Positions 1 through 5,049 of a DNA stretch of 5,348 bases are shown one piece after another. A model generated the notes under the pieces. It ran no database searches and was not told the DNA's origin. It was given only the letters and a program-made list of their open reading frames with translations. Made by a program: the position numbers and the translations under genes. Position 1 is the first letter of the stretch; each line of letters begins with the position of its first letter. This DNA is from an uncultured Ilumatobacter sp. (lineage in GTDB: Bacteria > Actinomycetota > Acidimicrobiia > Acidimicrobiales > Ilumatobacteraceae), in assembly GCA_937891565.1 (NCBI GenBank), contig CALAHA010000030.1:1-5348 (forward strand), read 5' to 3'.

Positions 1-414
1 CGCCAGAACGCGGGCGATCGCTTGCTCGGGGTCCCCGGTTTGCAGCTTGATCTCAACTTGGGGATGAGCGGGTCGAAAGCGGTTCAACAGGTCGACCAGA
101 ATGCTGTGGCTGGCGGTGACGGAACACCACAAGCTGATCTCGCCTCGAAGTTGCTCGGCCGGGTCGGTCAGCTCGAAACGGATCTGATCCCACTGCTGCA
201 CCGCATTGTGGGCGTATCGCTGGAACTTGAGCCCCTCGACAGTGAGTTGAACGGTGCGGTTGTCGCGGTCGAACAGCGACACGTTGAGTTCGATCTCGAG
301 TTGTCGTATGTGGCGCGACAGTGCGGACGTGCTGATGTTGGAGCGAGCGCTGGCCCGGCCAAAATGCAGGGTTTCACTGAGCACGAGGAAGTGTTTGAGC
401 GTGGTGATGTTCAT
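1..414 (-). CDS. ilvY: IlvY-type LysR-family transcriptional regulator, N-terminal 138 residues (3' end outside window)
   Basis: This is the amino-terminal part of a LysR-type regulator; the gene runs off the left edge, so about 138 of the usual roughly 300 residues are present. A winged helix-turn-helix occupies about residues 1-60, with a recognition-helix region around residues 28-40 (STSALSRHIRQLE). Residues 49-58 (DRDNRTVQLT) and the start of the effector-binding domain, around residues 91-128 (SLWCSVTAS, then RFRPAHPQVEIKLQTGD), match E. coli IlvY as I remember it, and the RDNRTV and CSVTA stretches are distinctive of IlvY. IlvY is known to activate ilvC in response to acetolactate or acetohydroxybutyrate. 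The divergent position beside ilvC supports the same role here. The ATG is the natural start because the HTH begins immediately. No Shine-Dalgarno sequence precedes it: the mRNA leader is almost all pyrimidine. The assignment rests on the N-terminal half only. Confidence 0.92.
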   Translation of the reverse strand, partial: MNITTLKHFLVLSETLHFGRASARSNISTSALSRHIRQLEIELNVSLFDRDNRTVQLTVEGLKFQRYAHNAVQQWDQIRFELTDPAEQLRGEISLWCSVTASHSILVDLLNRFRPAHPQVEIKLQTGDPEQAIARVLA

Positions 415-417
415 GGC

Positions 418-455
418 GGGAGGGGAGGAAGGGGATGGAAGCGGGAAAAGGGGAG
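418..455 (+). other. G-rich polypurine tract abutting the ilvY start codon
   Basis: On the + strand this stretch is almost all purine. It has five runs of three or more G, at 418-420, 422-425, 431-434, 443-445 and 450-453. It forms the template strand of the ilvY leader, so the ilvY transcript would be C/U-rich here and lacks a ribosome binding site. The run spacing is close to a G-quadruplex pattern, but one loop is 8 bases long, just above the usual limit. The function is inferred only. Confidence 0.5.
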
Positions 456-457
456 TG

Positions 458-503
458 TTGCGTAAAGCGGGATGAAGTATTGCATATATGTCAATTTACG
501 AAA
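458..503. repeat. Inverted repeat TTGCGTAAA / TTTACGAAA in ilvY-ilvC gap
   Basis: TTGCGTAAA at 458-466 is the reverse complement of TTTACGAAA at 495-503 except at one position. The arms flank the LysR-type box at 479-495 nearly symmetrically, with the centre near 480.5. The right arm overlaps the predicted ilvC -35 element. It could be an outer pair of regulator half-sites, but chance cannot be excluded for two 9-base arms. Confidence 0.4.
479..495. promoter_or_regulatory. Probable IlvY operator (LysR-type box ATTG-N9-CAAT)
   Basis: ATTG at 479-482 and CAAT at 492-495 form an interrupted dyad with a 9-base AT-rich spacer. This satisfies the T-N11-A consensus of LysR-family binding sites (T at 481 to A at 493 by dyad position, with matching outer bases). 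It lies in the divergent ilvY-ilvC gap, immediately upstream of the predicted ilvC -35 element, where a LysR-type activator would be expected to contact polymerase. E. coli IlvY is known to bind in the equivalent ilvY-ilvC region. Binding here is inferred. Confidence 0.6.
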
Positions 504-523
504 TGACCACCGACCGTTAGGAT
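495..523 (+). promoter_or_regulatory. Predicted ilvC promoter
   Basis: A -35-like TTTACG (495-500) is separated by 17 bases from a -10-like TAGGAT (518-523), which fits the TANNNT form. Transcription would start near 530 and give a leader of about 34 bases. The -35 is weak and touches the LysR-type box, as expected of an activator-dependent promoter. An alternative AT-rich element around 484-490 was considered but has no well-spaced -35. Confidence 0.4.
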
Positions 524-551
524 TCGGTCGTCTCACCGTCCAACCTCCGAT

Positions 552-555
552 GGAG
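552..555 (+). promoter_or_regulatory. ilvC ribosome binding site (GGAG)
   Basis: GGAG lies 8 bases before the ATG at 564. It supports this start over any other, and the product begins exactly like E. coli IlvC (MANYFNTL). Confidence 0.75.
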
Positions 556-563
556 CCCACCCC

Positions 564-2036
564 ATGGCCAACTACTTCAATACCCTCCCGCTTCGAGAGC
601 AGCTCGCCGAACTCGGCAAGTGCCGTTTCATGCACCTTGACGAATTCACCGAGGGCGTCGACGCACTCAAGGGCAAGAAGATCGTCGTGATCGGCTGTGG
701 TGCGCAGGGACTCAATCAGGGTTTGAACCTTCGAGACAGTGGCCTTGATGTCTCCTACACGCTGCGCGCTGAGGCCATCGAGCAACAGCGTCAATCATGG
801 AAGAACGCCACGTCGAATGGCTTCACTGTCGGCACTTACGAAGAGCTGCTGCCCACCGCTGATGTGGTCTTGAACCTCACTCCGGACAAGCAGCACACCT
901 CGGTGGTCAACACGATCATGCCGCTCATGAAGCACGGCGCTTGTCTGTCGTATTCGCACGGCTTCAACATCGTTGAAGAGGGCATGCAGATTCGCGATGA
1001 CATCACCGTCATCATGGTTGCTCCGAAGTGCCCGGGCTCAGAAGTTCGCGCCGAGTACGTGCGCGGCTTTGGTGTGCCGACCTTGATCGCCGTGCACGAA
1101 GACAACGATCCGAACGGTGAGGGTCTCGCTCTGGCAAAGGCCTATGCCGTGGGCACGGGCGGCCACAAGGCTGGTGTGCTCATGTCGTCGTTCATCGCCG
1201 AGGTCAAGTCCGACCTCATGGGTGAGCAAACGATTCTGTGCGGCATGTTGCAAACCGGCTCGCTGTTGTGCTTCGACAAGATGATCGAAGAGGGCATCGA
1301 TGCTGGCTACGCCTCGAAGCTGATCCAGTACGGTTGGGAGACGACCACCGAAGCGCTGAAGTACGGCGGCGTCACCAACATGATGGACCGCTTGTCGAAC
1401 CCGGCGAAGATTCGAGCCTTCGATCTGGCAGAACAGATGAAGGACATCATGCGTCCGCTCTACTGGAAGCACCAGGACGACATCATGACGGGCACGTTCT
1501 CGTCAGGAATGATGGACGACTGGGCCAACGACGACGCCAAGCTGCTCGGCTGGCGTGCCGACACCGCAGAAACAGCGTTTGAAAAGACGCCGGCAGGCGA
1601 CGTCGAGATCTCCGAGCAGGAGTACTTTGACAACGGCATTCTGATGGTCGCCATGGTGAAGGCCGGCGTCGAGCTTGCCTTTGAAACCATGACCGCCGCA
1701 GGCATCATTGCCGATTCGGCTTACTACGAGTCACTTCACGAGACGCCCTTGATTGCCAACACCATCGCCCGCAAGAAGCTCTACGAAATGAACGCGACCA
1801 TCTCGGACACGGCCGAGTACGGCTGCTACCTGTACAACCACGCCTGCGTGCCGCTGTTGGGTGAGTTCATCAAGGGCATCTCGACCGACGTCATCGGCAA
1901 GGGTCTCGACCTCAGCGACACCGGCGTCGACAACGCCCGCCTCATCGAGGTGAACGCAGCAATCCGCAGCCATCCGGTTGAAGCGATCGGTGGCGTCCTG
2001 CGCGGCTACATGGCCGACATGAAGCAGATCATCTAG
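564..2036 (+). CDS. ilvC: Ketol-acid reductoisomerase (NADP+), class II
   Basis: This enzyme carries out Mg2+-dependent alkyl migration and NADPH reduction of acetolactate and acetohydroxybutyrate in the cytoplasmic valine, isoleucine and leucine pathway. At 490 residues it is the long class II form, with the duplicated C-terminal knotted domain, rather than the roughly 330-residue class I form. It aligns with E. coli IlvC almost without gaps through the catalytic region. Visible residues in matching positions include the nucleotide-binding GCGAQG (44-49), NADPH phosphate contacts R68, R76 and S78, H132, K155, metal ligands D217 and E221, and E389, E393 and S414. E. coli K69 is alanine here. 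The reading frame is intact. The gene is divergent from ilvY and is followed after 18 bases by the ABC ATPase gene in the same frame and strand. Control by IlvY is inferred from the operator between the two genes. Confidence 0.99.
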   Translation: MANYFNTLPLREQLAELGKCRFMHLDEFTEGVDALKGKKIVVIGCGAQGLNQGLNLRDSGLDVSYTLRAEAIEQQRQSWKNATSNGFTVGTYEELLPTADVVLNLTPDKQHTSVVNTIMPLMKHGACLSYSHGFNIVEEGMQIRDDITVIMVAPKCPGSEVRAEYVRGFGVPTLIAVHEDNDPNGEGLALAKAYAVGTGGHKAGVLMSSFIAEVKSDLMGEQTILCGMLQTGSLLCFDKMIEEGIDAGYASKLIQYGWETTTEALKYGGVTNMMDRLSNPAKIRAFDLAEQMKDIMRPLYWKHQDDIMTGTFSSGMMDDWANDDAKLLGWRADTAETAFEKTPAGDVEISEQEYFDNGILMVAMVKAGVELAFETMTAAGIIADSAYYESLHETPLIANTIARKKLYEMNATISDTAEYGCYLYNHACVPLLGEFIKGISTDVIGKGLDLSDTGVDNARLIEVNAAIRSHPVEAIGGVLRGYMADMKQII

Positions 2037-2054
2037 AGCAGATCTTCTCGATCA

Positions 2055-3485
2055 GTGCACGTCATTCGTCTGGATGCCGTCTCGGTTGATTTCGACGGGC
2101 GATTTCAACTCAGCGACATCAACTGGGTGATCGAGCCAGGACAGCACTGGCTGGTTACTGGGACCAACGGCTCTGGCAAGTCGGCGCTTGTGGCTGCGCT
2201 CGCAGGCATGGGAGAGCGCATGTCAGGGACGTGGTCTGGCGTACCCGAACGGGTCGCACTCGTTTCCTACGAACAACAAGCCGAGCTCATCGAAGCCGAA
2301 CTTCGCAAGGATGACGCCGACATCCTGGATGTGATTTCAGAGGGCACACCCGTCGGAGAGATCATCGACGCGGGCTGTCAGGATCGTGACCTGGCGAACG
2401 AGCTGGTCGACACGTTGGGCTTGCGGCCGATGATCGATCGAGCGTTCCGCAAACTCTCGACCGGTGAGACTCGCAAGGTCATGCTCGTCCGAGCGCTGAC
2501 GAGTCAGCCGGATCTGCTTGTTCTGGACGAGCCCTTCGATGGGCTCGATGGCGATTCGCTGGCTTGGCTCCAGGATCACCTGCGTGTCCTGGCAACCACA
2601 GTGCCCATGGTCATCGTGCTGAACCGGTTCGACGAGATCCCGGAGTTCATCACCCACGTGGCGTATGTCGACGACGGTCACCTGGCCCATCGGGTGGAGC
2701 GCAGCGACGAGGCTTCGATGGCCGACCTGTATCAGCTCCTGCATTTGAAAACGAGCGATCTCGAAGTGCCGCAGGCCGATCCTGCTGATCGGCTGCCTGC
2801 CCTGAACCCCAGCGACCCGTTGGTTCGGATCACCGATGCCACGATTCGTTACGACGAGAACACGGTCTTCGAGCACCTCGACTGGACGATCGAAACAAAC
2901 CAGCACTGGCAGTTGAGCGGGCCGAACGGCAGCGGCAAGACCGGCCTGTTGTCATTGATCACCGGCGATCATCCGCAGTGCTACGTCAACGACATCTTCG
3001 TGTTCGGGTTTCAGCGCGGAACGGGGGAGAGCATCTGGCAGATCAAGCAATACATCGGATACGTCTCGACCGCGCTGCAGTGGGAGTACCGGGTCGGTAC
3101 CGGGCTGAGAAACGTCATCATCTCCGGCTTCTTTGACAGCATTGGTCTCTACAGCAAGAGCACCGACATGCAGAAGGCAATTGCCGATGAATGGCTCGCG
3201 CTCCTGGGGATGTCGGAGCGCGCAGATGAGCCATTCAGCGGCTTGTCGTTTGGCGATCGGCGCCTCGTACTCATCGCCCGTGCGATGGTGAAGCATCCGC
3301 CGTTGCTGATTCTCGATGAACCGTGCCTTGGTCTCGACGACATGAACCGTCAATTGGTCCTCGCGCTGATCGAACGCATCTGCGCATCCAACGAGACGGC
3401 GGTGTTGTACGTCAACCACCGGCCACAAGACGCCATCCGCGGCATCGACAATCACCTCACGTTGAGTGGTGAGTCGGCGAGCTAG
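2055..3485 (+). CDS. modF: ModF/PhrA-like soluble tandem ABC ATPase
   Basis: This 476-residue protein has two complete ABC ATPase domains and no membrane segments. Domain 1 has Walker A GTNGSGKS (36-43), signature LSTGETRK (134-141) and Walker B LLVLDEP (154-160). Domain 2 has Walker A GPNGSGKT (289-296), signature LSFGDRRL (397-404), Walker B LLILDEP (417-423) and switch histidine H455. Several stretches match E. coli ModF closely: LSTGETRK, VLNRFDEIPEF, LLSLITGDHPQ, and NVIISGFFDSIGLY. In domain 1 the switch histidine is replaced by N190, as in E. coli ModF. ModF is encoded with the molybdate regulator modE in E. coli but its role is unproven; relatives are sometimes named PhrA and called photorepair proteins. 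The GTG start (MHVIRLD) is chosen because it gives a full first beta strand, and the ilvC stop lies in frame just upstream. No strong ribosome binding site is visible, so translational coupling to ilvC is likely. Family assignment is firm; cellular function is not known. Confidence 0.88.
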   Translation: MHVIRLDAVSVDFDGRFQLSDINWVIEPGQHWLVTGTNGSGKSALVAALAGMGERMSGTWSGVPERVALVSYEQQAELIEAELRKDDADILDVISEGTPVGEIIDAGCQDRDLANELVDTLGLRPMIDRAFRKLSTGETRKVMLVRALTSQPDLLVLDEPFDGLDGDSLAWLQDHLRVLATTVPMVIVLNRFDEIPEFITHVAYVDDGHLAHRVERSDEASMADLYQLLHLKTSDLEVPQADPADRLPALNPSDPLVRITDATIRYDENTVFEHLDWTIETNQHWQLSGPNGSGKTGLLSLITGDHPQCYVNDIFVFGFQRGTGESIWQIKQYIGYVSTALQWEYRVGTGLRNVIISGFFDSIGLYSKSTDMQKAIADEWLALLGMSERADEPFSGLSFGDRRLVLIARAMVKHPPLLILDEPCLGLDDMNRQLVLALIERICASNETAVLYVNHRPQDAIRGIDNHLTLSGESAS

Positions 3486-3494
3486 CCCGTCGTC

Positions 3495-3599
3495 GCTCAG
3501 CGGGCGATGCAACTGAGCACTGCGAACGATGCCGGTCTCGGTATGGGGCCGGTCTTCGTCGCGTCAGGAGTCAGGTGATGATCGCCGAACCCGCTGAGC
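3495..3599. repeat. Inverted repeat between convergent genes, possible bidirectional 3'-end structure
   Basis: GCTCAGCGGG (3495-3504) is the perfect reverse complement of CCCGCTGAGC (3590-3599). CGAT (3505-3508) can extend the stem with ATCG (3581-3584) across a 5-base bulge. The left arm can instead pair locally, GCTCAG (3495-3500) with CTGAGC (3513-3518), around a 12-base loop. The element lies between the modF stop and the stop of the convergent MFS gene. No U-tract follows it on either strand, so a classical intrinsic terminator is not supported. Confidence 0.6.
3531..3576 (+). repeat. Short direct repeats inside the convergent intergenic region
   Basis: GCCGGTCT occurs at 3531-3538 and 3548-3555, 17 bases apart. 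GTCAGGA and GTCAGGT stand in tandem at 3563-3576. Both pairs lie in the loop of the larger inverted repeat. They are too short to identify as a known element. Confidence 0.4.
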
Positions 3600-3610
3600 C
3601 TGCTCGAGAC

Positions 3611-4804
3611 TCATTCTTGAGATGGCAATTGGAGCGTGCGCTTGGGAATAGTGGCGGGCAGGGCGAAGGCACTGAGGGCCAGGATGCCGACTATCCAGTG
3701 CAGCCCGGCGGTTGGATCATTACCCTCGGCGAGGAGGCCAACGATGAGGAATGCTGCAGCCGAAATGAGGCCGACACCGAGGCCCCGAACGCTGGTCGCT
3801 GTTGCTCGGGTCGCCGATGGGGCAGCCGCTTGGAATCTGGCGTCGGCGATGATCCAGGCGGCCTGTACAGGTGCGTACCCGATACCGATGGCCATCAGTG
3901 CCCACGGTGACTCGATGGCAATCGCAACGGCCACAGTCGCAGTACCGATGAGCATCAGTGATGCGAGTGTTGCGCTGGAAATGTCCGGATGGCGCGCCGC
4001 GAGTTCGCCGCCCGCGATGAGGCCGAGCCAGACGACGAACACGATCAGTGGAACGGTCGCATTGGACGCCCCGTTGAGGCGCGCCAAGAGAGGGACGTAC
4101 TCGTCGACCACCATGAGCCCGCCAACCGCTGACCCCATCAACATGAGGCGGAGCAACACTGGGTTACGGCGCGCGGTCGACGAGCCCGCTCGCAAGGTTG
4201 CCCACCATCCGCCGGGAACGCTGGCATCGTCGCCTGTCGTCAGCCATCGCGCATCGGGGAGGCGAAGCACGAGCGCGACCGCGGCACCGGCTACTGCGAC
4301 GTTGACCCAGCCGACGGCTTCGATCGATGCGCCCAACCCGATGAGCGCAGCTGCCAACAGAGTGCTCCCGCCGAACCCGAGGTTGCTGAACTGGTCGATG
4401 CGGGCCATCACTACGCCATAGCGGTGGGCCTCACCAATGGCGTCGAGTTCGTCGTGGATCAGCGCTTGCCATGCACCGCTGGCCAGCGCATCGTGCATCG
4501 ACCAGAGCACGGCACCGACAATCAGCCCGGGCAGCGACGGCGAGATGAGCCAGATAGCGATACCTCCTGCACGTAGGGCGAATGCCGCTCCGATCAGTAC
4601 CCGGCGGTCGACGATGTCGGCCAGTGCCCCACTGGGCACCTCCAGTGCGAGTCCCGGTATCGACCACACGATAAACACAATCGACAGGTCAGCGATCGAG
4701 ATGCCGTTGTCGATGAACCACAGCGTGAACAACGCGTAGATCGGCGCAAACTTGTCGATGAACGACAGGACGTACAGTCGCCGCTTGAGCCCATCGAGCA
4801 CCAC
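3611..4804 (-). CDS. Major facilitator superfamily transporter, substrate unknown
   Basis: This 397-residue inner-membrane protein has about 12 hydrophobic segments split by a more polar central loop near residues 181-215, as in MFS permeases. The loop between helices 2 and 3 carries a motif-A-like GALADIVDRR (59-68), preceded by the EVPSG (55-59) found in many uncharacterised drug- or metabolite-efflux type MFS proteins. The stretch SGAWQALIHDEL (109-120) resembles the SGxxxALLYDxL motif of the same group. The substrate cannot be read from sequence. The gene is convergent with modF and divergent from metY. The start is one of two adjacent GTG codons (4804 or 4801); an in-frame TAG four codons upstream of the first rules out an earlier start. 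A -10-like TAGGTT ends 6 bases before the first GTG, so the transcript may be leaderless. The proximity to metY might hint at amino acid or sulfur-compound export, but this is speculation. Confidence 0.87.
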   Translation of the reverse strand: MVLDGLKRRLYVLSFIDKFAPIYALFTLWFIDNGISIADLSIVFIVWSIPGLALEVPSGALADIVDRRVLIGAAFALRAGGIAIWLISPSLPGLIVGAVLWSMHDALASGAWQALIHDELDAIGEAHRYGVVMARIDQFSNLGFGGSTLLAAALIGLGASIEAVGWVNVAVAGAAVALVLRLPDARWLTTGDDASVPGGWWATLRAGSSTARRNPVLLRLMLMGSAVGGLMVVDEYVPLLARLNGASNATVPLIVFVVWLGLIAGGELAARHPDISSATLASLMLIGTATVAVAIAIESPWALMAIGIGYAPVQAAWIIADARFQAAAPSATRATATSVRGLGVGLISAAAFLIVGLLAEGNDPTAGLHWIVGILALSAFALPATIPKRTLQLPSQE

Positions 4805-4869
4805 ACCGCCAACCTACGGCACACGCTGCGGTTTGGAAGTTGGCAGCCCACAGGGGCTAAAGAATCTTT

Positions 4870-4905
4870 GACGATCAAGGCGACTTTTTGGTCGTGGTGA
4901 TCGTC
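4870..4905. repeat. Strong hairpin or operator-like dyad upstream of MFS gene and metY
   Basis: GACGATCAAGGCGAC (4870-4884) pairs with GTCGTGGTGATCGTC (4891-4905). There are eight perfect outer pairs (GACGATCA with TGATCGTC), a 2-by-2 internal mismatch, a G-T wobble and four inner pairs around the loop TTTTTG. It sits 65 bases upstream of the MFS start and about 145 bases upstream of metY. No U-tract follows on either strand, so it is not an ordinary terminator. It could be a regulator site or a leader RNA structure. Confidence 0.6.
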
Positions 4906-4968
4906 CTGCCTGGAAAGTGTCACTCTGCGAACAGAAGGCCCCCACTTCGGGCACTCCTTTTGTCTCTT

Positions 4969-4986
4969 TCGCAGCAATTCTTGCGA
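4969..4986. repeat. Small dyad TCGCA-N8-TGCGA upstream of metY
   Basis: TCGCA (4969-4973) and TGCGA (4982-4986) form an 18-base interrupted dyad with AATT at its centre. Another TGCGA lies at 4926-4930. The dyad is upstream of the predicted metY promoter and could be a repressor or activator site. With 5-base arms, chance is a real possibility. Confidence 0.3.
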
Positions 4987-5012
4987 CGGTCGAGTTCGCG
5001 TTCATTCTTGAC

Positions 5013-5041
5013 TTGTTTGGTCGGGTATTGGGGGCTATGGT
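5013..5041 (+). promoter_or_regulatory. Predicted metY promoter, possibly giving a leaderless transcript
   Basis: TTGTTT (5013-5018), a 17-base spacer and TATGGT (5036-5041) form a plausible promoter, with the -10 in the TANNNT form. The -10 ends 8 bases before the metY ATG, so transcription would begin at or within a base or two of the start codon. This agrees with the lack of a Shine-Dalgarno sequence at normal spacing; the only G-run, at 5030-5034, is 15 bases away. An overlapping TTGACT at 5008-5013 is a better -35 but would be 22 bases from this -10. Confidence 0.4.
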
Positions 5042-5049
5042 CTCACCGC

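Noticed and set aside
22..465. Plus-strand ORF of 147 codons antisense to ilvY
   Set aside because: The opposite strand encodes a clear LysR-family protein; this frame is its complement-strand shadow.
489..494. Minus-strand TTGACA as an ilvY -35 element
   Set aside because: It matches the consensus perfectly but no acceptable -10 lies 16-18 bases downstream; it is more likely part of the LysR box.
411..794. Minus-strand ORF of 127 codons spanning the ilvY-ilvC gap
   Set aside because: It overlaps the ilvC N-terminus antisense and crosses the promoter region; its product is low-complexity at the end and resembles no family.
1038..1472. Minus-strand ORF of 144 codons inside ilvC
   Set aside because: It is antisense to the conserved catalytic core of ilvC and has no recognisable domain; long antisense frames are common at this GC content.
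2337..2906. Minus-strand ORF of 189 codons antisense to the ABC ATPase gene
   Set aside because: It lies within conserved ATPase coding sequence and has no ribosome binding site or family resemblance.
2952..3512. Minus-strand ORF of 186 codons antisense to the second ATPase domain
   Set aside because: It mirrors codon structure of the ATPase gene; the composition is Arg/Asp-rich with no domain.
3636..4421. Plus-strand ORF of 261 codons antisense to the MFS gene
   Set aside because: The minus strand gives a typical 12-helix transporter with family motifs, while this frame is Ala/Pro/Arg/Thr-rich and featureless.
4870..4905. Intrinsic terminator
   Set aside because: The stem is strong but neither strand has a U-tract after it, and no gene ends nearby; the T-run is in the loop.
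4805..5049. SAM riboswitch upstream of metY
   Set aside because: I looked for SAM-I, SAM-II and SAM-IV-like conserved cores and saw none; a covariance-model search would settle this.
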